Positions 34,301 to 49,400 of a stretch of 64,000 nucleotides of DNA are shown in pieces. The stretch covers positions 775,369-839,368 of the forward strand of contig JANPWX010000074.1 of assembly GCA_024734555.1 (NCBI GenBank), given 5' to 3'. This DNA is from Trochalopteron elliotii (Eukaryota; Chordata; Aves; Passeriformes; Leiothrichidae). The position numbers and the translations under genes are program-made. Each line of letters begins with the position of its first letter. The stretch's first letter is position 1. A model generated the notes under the pieces. It was not told the origin of the DNA. It made no database searches and worked only from the letters and a program-made list of their open reading frames with translations.

Positions 34301-37300
34301 CCATTTATTAAAAGTGGGTTATTTTCCTTCTACTTAAAGACAATAAATAGAGGCACATGCAAAGAGTCCCACCCTGTTACAGAGTCAGCTCTATGGGTCT
34401 CAGTTTATCCATAAACTTTCCAGAGGCCTGCACACAGAAGACTTGTATTCTTTACAAGACTAGGACATTCTTGAGGCTTTAAATAAGCCAGACCTCCCTT
34501 CATCCTCCCTCCTACAAACCTACACAACACATCAGTGAATGCTTGCATTAAACAGCTTCCATATGGCAGCTAAGTGGGAGCAGCTCAGCAGGGAAATCAG
34601 TAGCAGTATCCAGAAGAAGTTGAGAAGAAATCATGTGCCTCATGAGAAAGTTTAGAAGTACCTTCTCTTGCTACACCTTTTGACATTATTCTGTCTTAAT
34701 CATATCCAGGGAAAGCTCTTCAGGACAGAGGTTGTCTGCTACCCTGTGGATGCAATAGAGGCTCTCACAGTAAGACCCTTCCCTGTTATTATTCTCCACA
34801 TGTATTAGTGTAGTTACCATAATACGAATCCCAGCTGGGACTGCACCTTTGCCTACACAGGTGTGATCAAGACATGGGTTGGGGCTCAAGTCGGCAGGGA
34901 TCTTAGGTAGCCTACTGTGTGGTTCCTGGAGTTTACTCTCCCCCAGCAGGTAGGTATTCCTTGTAGCTGGTCAGTACCAGTTTATTTATTACAGTACTCA
35001 CAGCTCTATTTCTAGAAATCTCCGAGCAAGTGACACAGCGGGTCATGTTTCTCCAGGGTCTGACACAGGCAGGAGCTGTGCTGGGCAGGACAGGGCAAAG
35101 ACGCTGAGCTGTCAGGCAGCCTAATGCCTCTGCCCAGCCCATGACCTCAGCCATCACATGCAGCTGGCTGCAGGATGGCACATCTGGCCTACCAATGATG
35201 TTTGTTGTATGGAGCAGGGACACAGAACAAGGGAGAGATTGTGGCACTGCTCCATGAATGCGAGAGATAAGTCTTGTTGTGGACAGGAGGAATGAAAATG
35301 AAATATACAAGTCTTGGGCTCATCTGACTTCCCAGTACTCATTCACCTTTGTTGCACACCTTCAGATCATAGTTACAAGATGAACCACAGCAACTGTCCA
35401 CACCCTATTGCTTTGATTCCCATTTGTTATTGGGGTTTTTTTTTGGATCAAAGCGGAACTTCAAAAGACGCTAAACAACAGAGTGGGATGTCTGTGTTTG
35501 AAAAGAGGATAGGACAGGTACTCTGGTGGTGGCTAAAGCCAAACCTTTGGTGAGAAAATCAGCAGTGCATGAGGTCAGGGTCTGTACTCAGCAGTTTCTC
35601 TCCACTGCTGCTCCCTTCTCACTCTGATCCTATGCTCCAGCATGGGTTCTCTGTGAGCCACAGCCCTGTCAGAGGTGCACTTGCTCTTCCATGAACTTAC
35701 CAATGGGCCAGAGGCTCTTCAGGGAAGTACCTGCTCCGCCACAGAGCATCTCCTTGTCCTCTGACCTTATTATTCTCTCTCTTCTTCCCTCCTCCTGCTC
35801 ATTCCCTTGTTCTCTCCATGTTTCCCCCTCCTCAGAATTTTATTCCTTTTCTTAAATACGTTTTTCAGAGGTGCCACGAACTTGACTAATGGGTTCAGCT
35901 GAATGGGGTCCCTTGCAAAGACAGCTGGAAGTGGCTGTGTCTGACACTGGGCAGCCCCTGGCCTTCTCCCACAGAGACCAATCCTGAAGACTGTCTGCTG
36001 CCAAAATCTTGTTATTTACTTCCAGTATAGCCTCTAAGGGATGACCACTTGTGCCTTAGCACAAAAGTATTCAAGTTACAAATACTCAAAATATATCTTA
36101 TTATGCTTTATTTTGAGAGAGGGCTCCACTAAGCTTAATATTTACTTTCACAAGTCACCCAGTCAGCACAGAAGGGTATTATAAGCCATTTCAAGCCCTA
36201 GACATCCAGTCTTCTATGGGAACAGAGGTTAAATTAATAGGGCCACAGGTAAGAGACCACGCAGGTATATGGATCCACTCACATGGACTACCCAGCTGTT
36301 GATTCAGACCCACACACATAAGACCATGGTGTCTTGTAAAAGTTCATAAATTAGCATATGGATACAATACATGCTGACCTAAGATAAAAGAGAAGCTTAC
36401 AGAAATCATGGGGAATGCCAATGGACAGTCACACGACCAAAAACTCAGTAATCAGAAAGTCACTTGATTAGGGCTTGAGCTGCTTAGATAGCATTTTGTT
36501 TAGCATCCTTTCTGTGAAATATAACCAAGATGATTTCAGAGACAACATAACGCCTCTACTGCCACCACACTCAGTTTTTCTCCCTTATAATTTACCTAAA
36601 ATAATGGACAGCTTAATAACTGGATTTGTAAAAACAACAAAGGTTACATTCCCAATGGCAATACTAGCATTTTATGGAATTGGTTATCTACCATACTTTA
36701 GGTTTGTCCCATCCACTTCTATATTTGTTTCCTGTATTTACTTTGTTGGTATTTGCCTCTGTAATTTTAACTCCAGCTAATAAATGACAGCAAAATCTGA
36801 GCAGACATCCTTGGTTTGTTCCATTTGCTATGCTGATGATATTTTCCACTTTCCATGAGTCAGGGTAGTTGAGCTGCCCAGAATGCATCAGGTTAAGAGG
36901 GAGAGCTAAGGAAGACTTTTGTTTGTTTTCAAAAGAAGGAAAACTCCCAGCCGGACTTCTCAGTAGATTTGTCACGAAAATGATTTTGCTATTCCCACTA
37001 CAGTCAAATTACCAATATCAGACATTTGATTAACATGTGTGACACCAGAGGATGCAGCTCTTCTGAGAATCTTTGTGCTTCAGACACGTTAGAGATCTCC
37101 AGCACTGAGGGAGAGGACAGCAACAGCAGTAAGAGTTTCACACACACTCTAACTTGATCTTTTTTCAGAAGCCAAGCAAGACACCATCAATACCTCCTAC
37201 AAGTTATACTACTGCCTGTAAGCCTTCCGAGAAACTCTTGGCAATTATCTTTGCTATTCACAGACTTGCATAAAGCATCTTTCAAGAGTAAGTCTGCTTT

Positions 37301-40300
37301 GTTAGCCTAGTCAAGTCAGGGTTAAAATACATCTTATGTGTATATTCACAACTGGTTACACTGTTACATGCCTATAATGAGTCTGTTCCAGCCCAAGCAA
37401 AAACCAATTCTTTTAGTTATTTAAAAAAAAAAAAAAAATTTGGGGAAGTAATCAACCCTTCAGTTCTGAAAGACAAACCTGCAGAATATTTATTACCTTA
37501 TATCTGCTACAAAATATTTTAATATTTTATTATTGTTTACCTTAACCAGCTATGTTCTCTTCAAGACAAGCCAGAAAATTCACACTTATTTATTAATTAG
37601 ATTACTAAGAAATCATAGGCCCTATCTGCCTAGACTTCCTCGTATGTTCAGCTTGAAAGTCTACCACAATACTTGTTATGTCTTATATTTTAACTAAGCC
37701 AAAATTTTTCAGTAGCAGCATACTCCCTGGGTACTAACTTCTTTCAAGATGTTAAATATTCCAAGAATTATGACAGTTTTAGAAGTCAGCACTGCTTTTA
37801 GTTTCACACAACTTTTCAATCAATTTTAAGGCAAAGAGGAGTCATAAGAGGAGTCATAACTTGTATTAAAATTCACTAAGTTTGATATCAAGTTCTTGTC
37901 TAATAAACTCATGGCTTCTAAATCAATTTTTCCCTTAGACTAAGCTTTTTCACTCCATATCCTGTAATTTCCAGTTGTTTCCCACTGTAGGCTAACTACT
38001 CATGGAACAGGACTTTCTGGGCCCCACACTGGGAGACAGCCACACTGCACACATCTGTGCCATCCTTTATAATGATGCCACAGGAATTGCAGACACATAT
38101 GGAGCTTCCCAAGCCCACCAAGCTCTACAGGCTTGTGCTGGTCACCCAAACAGTAGAGATTATAGCTCAGTGTCCCAAAAAGTAAAATTTTAAAACACTC
38201 CCCCTCTTCCACTGGCCATCTCTGCAGATATGTTGTATCAAGGTAAGACAAAACCATTATCTGCAGTCACAGGCACCACTAGGGAGAATTCAGCACCTCC
38301 TGCTTACCTGCTATCATTTTCAGCAATGATGATCATATTTGATTTCTCAGTCTTTCTGGTTTCTGGCCTTTCCCAAACTGAAGAACAACTCCAGTTACTG
38401 TACATCTACTAAAAGCAAGGGTATCACTTTGTGAGAAGGAGAAGTTAAGTACATGTTCATTTTTTCTTCTTCAGTCCTGTTAACCCCCACATTCCCTCAC
38501 ATCTCTCCCCATGAATTCACAATGCCTACCTACCCTAGTATGAGGAGTGGCCTTCTTGTGTAGTGAGAGCAGATTTGCTGCTGACCTTTCCTCCTGTGAC
38601 TACAATCAAAACCTAGATTGGCTTCAGAAATGTCTCGACCATATATTTACAGCCTGGGAAGTACTTATCAGTGCAGTAAATTGAAGGCAGCAACTGGCAA
38701 AACAATAAAGGCAGGAAGAGGCTTTCAGAGACTTAAGTAATGGGAAACTGGATGTCTGAGATGGAGCAAGACAGAGTTAAAAGGACAGAGGGCAGGACAG
38801 ACCTTTGGCTGCTTTCACTCGTTTGGCTGTTACGGTGCATTTGTAATCAGATAATCCTTTGTTTTCCCTTTGATGAACGTAGAAAATGGTTCACATGTAA
38901 CTGCTATTTCCCCACAGACCTGTTAATAGGTCCCACGCTAGGAGGGTGGCTGGACCAGTTGTTAATGGCCAGCCACCCTTCTCAGTCCCTGGTGGCAGCT
39001 GCCATTCATTTGAGATCTGCTGCTCTTCAGGGAGAGAAGGCGAATTGAAATGTCAGGCTGGGAAACAGTGACAGACACACAGCACAGAAGACCTGCTGCG
39101 TGACCCTTGGAGCTCATGCAAATTGCAGCCTCCTGCACACTCACACGAGGCAGGGATTCCTGGCTTGGGTGCTGCTATGGTTTTGCAGCTGCAGAAGTCA
39201 TCAGTGCCTCACGACTCACAGGCAAGCAGGTCTGCAAGAAGCTGATAAATACACAGCCTGGAGGTCAGGAGAGGTCCAGTATCTTTCTTTTTGGAATTCT
39301 GTCAGCAGATTCTGGACATCAAAATCCATAAGCAGTTTCTCACCTCTGGTTATTACTTCTGAGTTTCCCTTGGGAAGATAGGTGGAGCAATGACAGCTTC
39401 AGATTTCTTAATGATGTAAAGAGAGCACTTTAAACACAGGCAAACAGTGCTTCTTGGGCCAAGAGTTTTTGTAAATACTAAGCTTACAACAAAAAAGAGC
39501 AGTAAAGAGACTATTAGCTCGTTTTAGTGTGCCTGACTAGATTTTGTACTCTTTTTTTTAGTGGTAACAAAGCAACCATCAGTGAGTGGACTAAACTTTG
39601 TTTCCTCACAAAGCAATCTACTAAGAAACATGCACTGGTTAGTACAAACATGAAGAAACAGCAAACCTCTAAAACTGTTTATGATACAAGGAGTCTACAG
39701 AGTACAGGATATGAGAACAGTATCACCACAGTTCCTATATTCCTATATCCAAGCTCTTGGACCAGAGCGAGTTTTATTAATAACCACATACCTTCCTAAC
39801 AATAAGACAGCTTGCAGCCAACAAGTTAAATGCCTTCTTTAAAAAGAGAGTAATGTAAGAATGCGCTGTCTATAAAAATATACAGAACAGCAAGACAACT
39901 TAAGAAGGGGAAGGAGCAGTGTAAAAACAAAATCTCAAAGAAAAAAGAGAAGAAGCATCTTACAGCTCCTGCTTTAATAAGTAATACTTCAAACAAGCAA
40001 CTTTGATATTTATTTTGCTAATATTATTTTGGCAGTTACATGTTTACTGTATGAAAGAATATTTAACACAGGATTGCAGCTACACAAATATCCCGCTTCC
40101 ACAGCCACAGAACACACTACTACCATAGGACTTCAGAAAAACAAACTTTATCAAAACCCATTGGTTAAGTTTGCAAAGCTCGTGTCTTAAGATACAACAC
40201 TGTAGTTCTTTAAAGCTCATGTATGCTAACGATTCACCATTATTTGAAGAGCAACAAGAACAGTTGCTGCAGCTGTAACAGCTGAGAATCACATACTGCA

Positions 40301-41515
40301 CCCACTACACTTTTGGCATGGTAGATAAAACCCTGCCAGGTAATTGGTAGTATAACAACTTTGCATTTCAGACCATCCCAAGCAACTTGAAAGACTCGTA
40401 TTGAATTAATCCAAACCTGTTTGTCTTGAATTTATAGAGGACACCCATAACTCTTCACTCCTTAGCATGTAATTCTCAAATGTAAGGATCTTATCAGGAT
40501 TTCCTTACAGATCTGCTAAACTCCAATAATTCTTTAAAAAAAATAAAATCCTGTGGTTATGTAGTAAAGCCAATATCAAGTGAAAAATGTGGTCAAGTGA
40601 GGGAAAGAAATTAAAGGGTTAAGGGGTTGGGAAGATCGTGATTTAAAAGCTGATTTAGAGGCTTAGGGACTTGTTTTTCTTCCCCCAGTATTTAGCATTG
40701 AAAGACTGGCTGCTGTTGCAGTCAGGTTTTCAAAACAGCTCTGTCCTTTTCAAGCTTACTTACAGGAGCAAACTGTATTTCTACAAGCACTAGTATACAA
40801 GATAACCATGCTCAAGTCAAATTTTACACCAATTTCTAATTCAGTATCATTAAATCAGTTCAAGTATTCAAAAAGGAGATGGCTTTGAAACACAAACACG
40901 AAGCAAACTTAAGATATGTTAATCTAAAAACCCCGTCTCTTATTTTAGTTCTGCAATATGAGCTGAGAACTAGATCCAAAAGAAGGATTAAGAGCCCAAA
41001 TCCTGGCTCCCTTTTACTTCTACAGCCTGACTCCAGGGATATGTTTCTCAGCCTGGTCTCTCACTTCTCATCTCCTCACCCAAGAAGGTGACTGTCTAGA
41101 GATTGTTACCTCTTTCTGCACTTTGGATGTTAAAGTCTGAGTCAAGATTTTAACAAGAAGCTCCCTACTTAGGTCACTCCTAAATCTTTTTGGGATCTGT
41201 ACGCACAAAAGTCCTCTGCCTTGTCTATGTTAAGCATCCTTTAGTCACACCTAACATGCCAATCTCACACTACATAGGTGCAGCCATGGTGCCCAAAATC
41301 TTTTTCCAAGAGCTCTGAACTGTCCTTAAAGCTGTAAGAGGTACAGGATCAACTCTTCCAGTTGATGGAAGGTTTGCAGATCTCACACTATCTTGGCTGA
41401 GACTACAGAGGAGATTTACCATCCTCAGAACTCAGTGTAATTCCATATTACATGAAATAATGAAGTTTCTTTGGTCTGCAGGGAGCAGGCAAGCAAGAGC
41501 ATGACTGTATAATGT
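31396..41515 (-). other. Upstream non-coding sequence, part 2
   Basis: No exon, RNA gene or known repeat family recognised. Simple features: a 16-base poly-A run at 37423-37438 and a short AGGAGTCATAA doublet near 37840. Presumed intron or upstream region of RASGRP3. Confidence 0.6.
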
Positions 41516-41552
41516 NTCTGTCTGTCTATCTATCTATCTATCTATCTATCTG
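41516..41552. repeat. (TCTG/TCTA)n microsatellite beside an ambiguous base
   Basis: After the N at 41516 come TCTG units, then about seven TCTA units, then TCTG. It is followed by degenerate ATATATCTATAAGATATATA. The N is the only ambiguous base I noticed in the window and probably marks assembly or allelic uncertainty in the repeat. Confidence 0.95.
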
Positions 41553-44500
41553 ATATATATCTATAAGATATATAAGACATACCAATAAGAAAACCTATTA
41601 ATGAAAAAGTACTACTTCAGTGGCTATTCATATTGAATAGAAAAAACACAGAGAAAAGCAATGTAGAACAAAAACCAGAAGACCTGAGAATCTGTTTCAG
41701 GTTTTTGATTCAAACTCTAAGGTATAAAGCCTTGTTATTTCTCACTTGTAAGAAAGGGCCAGTACTAAAACAAATTTATCAAATTCAGCAGTGAAAAGGG
41801 AATATGCCATAAATATGTTGAAAGAAAACGCTCAGCCCAAGTTGTTTGTACAGCCAAGAGTACCTGTACAAATGTATTGTAGCCAGGCCTGGGTAGCTTA
41901 GGAAAAAAAGAAAATGACACAAGTGCCTTTAGAGTATTGTTAAAAGTAGTTTCCTCTCTTTATTCAGGAATATCCTGGGAGTGGCTCCTTGGTACAATGG
42001 CATTTTCAACTAGAGAGAGGGGCTAGCACAACTGTAGCCACTCGTCAGCTACATTTTTTGATATAGAACAGAAATATAACCATTCAGAGGACTGCCAGGC
42101 TGCCCTAATCATTTCCTCAGAGTAAAGGGAAAAGATTTAACAGGAACCTTATGACACTCTCAGTTGCAAGGGTCTGCACTGAGCTTCTGCACAGGGACAG
42201 CAATGTCCCCAGTGTTACCCAATCTCCTGTACAATGTAATAAAAAAATTCCAGGATGAACTTTCAGTTATATATTGGACTTTCTAGAGACGCATCAAGGG
42301 GAAATGCAAGGGCAGAGCACTTCCCCAAACAAAGAATCCCAAGATTTAATTAATGTGCTTCATGCCTATGCAGACCTGCCTTGACTTACAGGAACATATT
42401 GGGGGTGTATATCCAAGAAGCTGAGCATTGTTTTTTTAATGAGATCGGGATATTATAAAATAATATTAAAAGGTGGTGGTACAGAGGCTGTGTTTTCTGC
42501 TTGAGTGCAAAATCAGTGTGTGCCCCAGTGGTGTTCCATGGCTGATGTTGCAGTGACAGATATTGCAGTTAGAATTAATGAGAAAAGACAAAGAGTGAGG
42601 AGAACCTGAAGACTGGACTTTTCTCAAAGTACACTAGCTGTGTTTAACAGTAAATATTCTTATCAAAATGAGTTACTGATAAAGATTGAAACGATTACAC
42701 TCTTGAGAATCTTGTGATGTTGATCAACTTTTCTTCATTTTGTGGACAGAGAATTTAAGAGTCTAGTCATGAGTCTTGAATTTAATTCAGAATCAGATAC
42801 AGTAATGACCCTGCTTGTAAGCAGGGATTTTTATCTTAAACTTTGCAGATCCAAGTGAAGACTTACTCTCCTTGATTGTAAATTACCTTTATAACCAACA
42901 GTAAAAAGGCACAAAACTGAGCTCTCAATTTGAGACAATTCAGTTTCTTTGAGACAATTCAGTTACCACTGTAACAAGACGTTTTCAGACATTACCACCT
43001 GAAGGCAAGCTCAGTAATGCAATTATCTCTAATGTTTACTTTGTAATCACCATTTTGTCTCTTTTATATTACACTTAATTCCCAGTGCTGCCAGAGAATT
43101 AATAAGCTGCACAAGAGGCACATACAGCTGGCTCACAGTCCAGCTGGTGCAGAGCCATATGGCTTTATATTAAACTTCTGCACCAACACTGGCACAGTGT
43201 TGGTGGAGAAGCAGGGACAAAGAAGTTACAGCAGGTATGGACTGAACTCATATCTATTTTCTGGTGGATTTGGGGTTTAATTTAGGTTTACAACAAGGCC
43301 CTTCAATAGTCCTGGACAATTTGCTTAACAGAGAGCACTCATTAATACAAAATGCAATGTCTAGAAATAAGCACGCCATGGCATAATCTTACTCAAAAAG
43401 CAGAATTCCAACAGTTCTGAAGAAAAATAAATTTATTCTGGGATCAGAATAAAAAGTGACAGAAAACAAGTTATTATCCCTGCCCCACATGGAATGGAGA
43501 TGTGGACAGGCTAGAGGGGCCCCGTTGCAGCCAAGGTGCCCAGGAGCTTCTGACACAATGCCAGGTACTTCAGGACCTGTAGGCCTGCTCTGCTAATGGT
43601 GTTCCACAGTATCCCTGTGGGAGGGCTGCAGTATGCAGAGAATTTCAGTTCTTGGTTCAAAGACAGCCTACTCTTGGAGACACAAACAGGCAGGAAGCCA
43701 CACAGACTTCTGGTTTTGTGAAAAATTGAAACTGATTGACATTTTCCTATAAAATTACTAATTAACTGTCAAAATCATAAACTGTGGTTTAAAAGAAAAG
43801 TAAAAGTCTTCAAAGAGAAATAATGTTTCACTTTCTTATGGGAGAAGATTGAAAAGCTTATTCTCCCCACCTTTAAAGGAGAGACTACATGCAACCTGTC
43901 AGTGTTTACTCTTAGACCTTTCTCAACAGGACCCCACTGCTCTCTGCCTGCCCCTCTTTAACTTTCCCCAGAGCACCTCAGTCTTATCACATATCAAGAT
44001 CCATCGCTCATTCATCTCTTCCCATTCCTCCTAAGTCTTCCTCCAAAGAAACCTGATTCATCTCTATGTAAATAATTGATCAAAAGTTCCTTTTTATGTA
44101 TCCTACACTCTGGTTTTGAAAGAAAACTTCAGACCATAAGAGTCAAAAATTATCAGACAGGGACATCAATCATTCATGAAGTAAAACTACAAGACATGCA
44201 AGTACCCAAAAATAAATTGAATTAAAAACTTGGAGATATTTAGGAGACTCCTTTCCTGTTTTTTAGGGAGGAATTTTCAATCTTCAGAATCTAATTATGA
44301 GTTATTATTCAGAATGGCTCAATAATATCTTAATCAGTACATCTTCAGTCTTCCTGCATTTCTCTACTTCTGCCTTTTCCTTTCAAAAAAATCTCTCCAT
44401 TTACCCCCAGGAACTAATCAGTCACAAGCAATTTTGTTCAGATTGATCATACTGTTTTGAGGGAATACCTCTGTCAATTCCTTACAGTAGTACTTTTAAG

Positions 44501-46320
44501 CCAAACACTGAAATTTCTCTATGCTCAAGTTGCATCATTACCTATTGACAAGCCCTACAGAGAAAGGAAAATACAATCATCATAAACAGCCTCCTCACTC
44601 CATCATCGGAATAAATAAGTACCATATTCCCTTCCTGGCTAGGATGAGGGCGAAACACTGTACCTGCCTTGTTCCCGCAAGACCAAAAACAATGCTGTTA
44701 ATCACAGGTCAGAAAAATACAGACAATCTGAGCATGAATGACTGCTTATCAGTGAAGTTTCAAAAATATGCTTCACCCTTTCAAGTATTTTTATGAAAGG
44801 TCTAGGATGAAAATGGGAAAACAACAACAGTTTAGGAAAAAAATCAAAAACAGGGAAAATCACTTACTGTACTTGGTTCTGCAGAGGTATTCAACACAAA
44901 CATCACCCTTCCTTGTCCAGCTGCCAAGTGCTAAAGCATGAAATGAGCAGCTGTTTCCTTCAAGCTGGGGCTGTGTGTCTTAACTAGTCACATGCCCCTC
45001 CTGATAAATCTCACTGCCGTGCCAGGAGGTTAGAATCTGAAGATCATTATTCCCCCTATTAGAAAATCCTTTTCATAATAGCAGCCTTTGCTAAAGCATT
45101 TGACTGGAACACGGCTGTGTGCTCCATAACTTCTGGTTTTTCGTTGGTAGTTTTTTTTAATGACTAACACCAAACAGTAGATAAGCCTTAATCAACAGTA
45201 GGGGCAGCACAAGTGGAAAGTTAAACACATCCCCGTTGATCACTTCAGGTTTTTTTCTGACTTCAGACTTTGCTGTGTTTTAATACAGGAATTTAAACAG
45301 GATCAAGAAAATTTAAAATACTGTTGTTCTCCTAGTGTCTTTAACACCAGGCTACTCCCATTATCATGAAAAATACATGAACAATCCCACTTTTGGGGAT
45401 TAGTTTTTCTTAAGGGTAGCATTACTATCTTTTGTGTTTGGACAGTAGAGTGATGAGTGTTAATACTGGAGATAATTTTAATTTTTGCATCTGGCATTTT
45501 TACATCGTGGATTATGTGGATACATTTTGCCAGACAATGTATAGTCAGACTGAGACAGACCCTTTGAGGTGAGGACTATCAGTCTAAAGAGAGAGAGAAA
45601 AAAAAAGCATCCTTATCCCCATGTTCCCAGATGTAGGACAAATGAAGGAGAAATGCCAAAGTCAAGACAGGAACAGGTTTTGATGGAATTTTCCAGGGTG
45701 ATGTGTAGTCACACATTACTGAAATTCAACTGAGACTTTACACTTAACTCCCTTTAGCTTGGTCACACGTTTAAAGATATTTAGGTATTTAAGGACAAAG
45801 GTGTACAGTCAATGGTATTTAGAGGGTGAGGTGCAAAACATAAATTTCTGGAATTCCCATCCCACATACAGGATACACTGTGCTCAAATCCTGGCGGTAC
45901 CACAGATTGGCAAGACTGAAAGGACACAGGCAATTGCCATACATCACTATAGTATGTGGTAATGGTATTTTGATGTTTGGTAAGCAATCCAGATCCTGCA
46001 AGATAGCACAGTCTCATTAGGTTACATAGAGCATTATAGGGCATTTTTCTGAAATACAAACTGCACCAATAGATAGTGCTGCAACTGAGATTTGGACAAA
46101 TTAAAGGAATTTCTCAGAGCCAGCTGCCTGTTTTTAAAATTGTTAAAATAGAATAGCATATCTAGCTGGCACATTTGTCAGAATCCAGTGAAAGCCAGCA
46201 AATCTCTGAAGATGAAGTCTGCAGTGATAAAGGGTAACTCGGGTTGCTTCTTTTGACCTTACCCAGCTCTTCATATTATATAAAAACTGGCACATATTTA
46301 TAAAACCATGCAGCCACCAG
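41553..46320 (-). other. Upstream non-coding sequence, part 3
   Basis: No gene or repeat family recognised. A 17-base near-tandem repeat TTTGAGACAATTCAGTT occurs at 42929-42945 and 42948-42964. Confidence 0.6.
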
Positions 46321-46373
46321 TGCTGCCAGCATAGCCCGGAGCGGGGAAGAAGTCCTTGTGCTAATTACCCACG

Positions 46374-46411
46374 CCTGCCTTTGTGAGCTTCTCCTGCCTT
46401 TGTGAGATTCT
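46374..46411. repeat. 19-base tandem duplication
   Basis: CCTGCCTTTGTGAGCTTCT (46374-46392) and CCTGCCTTTGTGAGATTCT (46393-46411), one mismatch in 19. It lies at the left edge of a G+C-richer block that runs to about 46870. Confidence 0.9.
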
Positions 46412-49400
46412 CGTGCTTCTCAGGATTCTGGGGAAACAAGTTTTCAGACAACAAACTCCCACCTTGACAGAGCTCTCTCAACCCAGCCAGACAGGGGTGA
46501 ATCCAACAGTGGGGAGGCTCTGGTCCCAGCCTGGGGGGCCAAGGAGCCGTGGGGTTGGGGTTCCTGCTCTAAGGGCTGGAACTTTGCATGAGGCCTGGCT
46601 TCCTCTTGGCCTGACTGAGGGGGTCAGTGCAGAGAGAGGAGGAAGGCCTGGGAAACAGGGAATATTTGTTGCAGATGTGTCCTGATGCACAGTCAGGGCT
46701 GGGCAACACCTCAACCTCATGTCGACCTGGGAGACTCCAAGAGACAGTCCCAGGACATAGGACTCTGTGACCCAGGGGCCTGCACAGCTGCTGAGGAGGC
46801 TTTAAAAAAGGAGGCTGTAAAAAACATGAATTTAAAAATGAGAAATAAGCCTGTGAGGAACGAGTCCATTTAAATTTAGGCAATTGGAGGAATGGCAATC
46901 TCAAAAAGTGAGTGAGAGCTGCCCCGGCAGAACTGAGCTGGAAGCTCCAGCAGACCCTGGCCATGGATCACAGAACTGGGTGTAAACACCTGGCCTCGCT
47001 CAGAGAAAGGAGAAGGCACTTGCTGTGCTTTAAGGCACGGCCCATTGACCAAATGAGTTATCCTTGATAAATGCCATTTCATTTCTCCTAAAAGGCACTG
47101 AGATTGAGGGTAACAGAACTTTACATGCAGCTTTAAAATTACTCCTAAATTTCTTTACAACTTTGTACAAAATTACTCCCTGTCGATACTGAAGAAAGCA
47201 TGACTGAAACATGTTCCAAAATAATCTCTTTGTCCCCAAATACAATTTTTATTACTTTATCCATTTCTCTGATTATGCAATATCAACTGCATTCTTTTAC
47301 ATTTTTCATCAACTGTTAATGTAATTGATTAAATACTGGTAGTACCTGGGCCATTTGAAAGAGCACAGAGTACAATGTCATCACTCTACACTGAATAGCT
47401 GTCTTTATTTGGTAGTCATGCTCCACACAGGAACATAATTTGATGATAATGACTGAATGGCAATATTCCACAAACGGCTTGGGATACAGCCCCTAAAAAG
47501 AAAAGTAGCCTTTGTACTTTCTGAAATGAGTAGACAAATAAATTAATTTTTATGGCTTTGTAAATACTGCCATAAACTGCGGTTTATGAGGGAAAAAGTT
47601 CATCTATCCTCATGCTAGACAGACAATTTTAAGTTATTGTGAAGCAGAACATAGAAGTAATTTGGGTGTAATTTCTGAAAATAAAGGTCTTAAAAATTTT
47701 GTGGAGGTTTAACTTTTTTTCTATTCTTTCCTGTTTTTTTAAAAGAAATACTGGCATACAAAAGAAGATCAGGTAGTTAATGCAGCTACAAAAAATTAAG
47801 TGCTGCATTCTTACATCTATCAGATAGCATCTTAAATATGACAGAAGTTTTGCTCTGTGGAACACAACAGTATTCTGCTTTCTCTTGAGAAAACAAATGA
47901 GGACTGGATTGAAAAGGGTACATTTCTTCCTCTATGGACATTCATTTGGGAGTAGGATGCGATGATCCTTGTGGGCTTACAACTCAAAAGATTCCATGAT
48001 TAATACCTCAAATAAAAACTAAGAGATGAACACAGATTTCTCAGTCATGTTGAAATGAGACATGAGAAATACTGAAAAGGAGCAACAAGAAATAAGTACA
48101 GTTACCACTGAATTGTGATAGGGATGTGTGCCTATAAGGTAAATTTTTTAATGTCACATAGTATGGATAGCTTTTAGAATAGCCTCAAGGAAATAAAGAA
48201 TGGAACAGTTATCCATTTTCTTTTGGGTTGAGATCAGGAAGATTTTGCTTTTACTGAGGCTGGATAAATTGATCCAGAGCCTCTCCTTACTGTAGGATAG
48301 GCTTTATTGCATGGCTTCTTTTTAACTGTTGTTTCTCTAATTATTTCTATTTTTATTTTTTTTAGATGCACTTGGCTATGTCTTGCTTATGTGTAATTTA
48401 ATTAACTGTATTTTAATTTATAAATTGATCACTTATAGAGAGCTTATCTCATAATCAGTGCTTTGATACTGTGCAGAATTTTGAACCATATTTTCTGCAT
48501 ATGGCAGTTATCGACATCTGTTTTGTGCGTTGCCTGAAAAGGTCTCCTTTCTGCTAACATATTCTCCTGGAATTTATGGAACAGGATGTAAGACTCTCAG
48601 TGGACATAAATGTCAGCTTATACTAACTGCAGGTCCATGTTGCTATGTTTGTTTCCTAAATGGCTGTGCTACTATTACACTTCAGCCTTTTAGAATATAT
48701 GGAACTCAAACTCAACAAACTGCCTGCTTTGCTGGTCTACCTCATTGTCCCAGATATTACATGGCCTTCACTATCAGCTGAAGTGAATGAAAGCAGGCCA
48801 TGGAAGCCTTCACTGGACAGGATGCTTCATAAATACCTAAGTGTGATTAAAGGGGCTGCTATAAATAGTCTAACAGCTCTTACACAAAGCTTCCAGCTAA
48901 AGGACATATGAGAGGCATAATAGAGAGGAAATTTCACTGAAAATATTGCATATAAGGCTCTCAACCTTACATTACATTAAATCAGTTTTAAACATTTATG
49001 GGCTATATTACATCCCTAGCAATCTAAATCAGTTCCAGGTTCTTCAGTGTAGTGCTCTAGGGGGCACAGAAGTACTGCAAATGCCCAGTGTACCTCCCCT
49101 GTCATGCCCAAGGGTGCGCTCAGTAGTCACATTACCTCTAGGAGAGTAAGAGTAGAGAGGACAAGTTATCACATTAGGGCATCCCTGGATATGACCTTTG
49201 AAATCAGTCCTTCCTTTATATCATCAATTAAATGTCATAAAGTGAGCCCAGAGCAATGCTTAGAGTCAAGGCTGCTAGTTGCTTTTCATTGGAAAACAGT
49301 GCCCTTCAGTGATTTAAGTATATGAGAAAATAATAATTTACATGGAAGTTTGATATGCTGTGGTACCCATCTAAAATCCAGAGTTTGTGAATTAAACTAA

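Noticed and set aside
46260..46411. Endogenous retroviral LTR
   Set aside because: TATA-like strings and tandem units are suggestive, but no TG...CA boundaries, primer-binding site or internal genes were found, so no mobile-element call is made.
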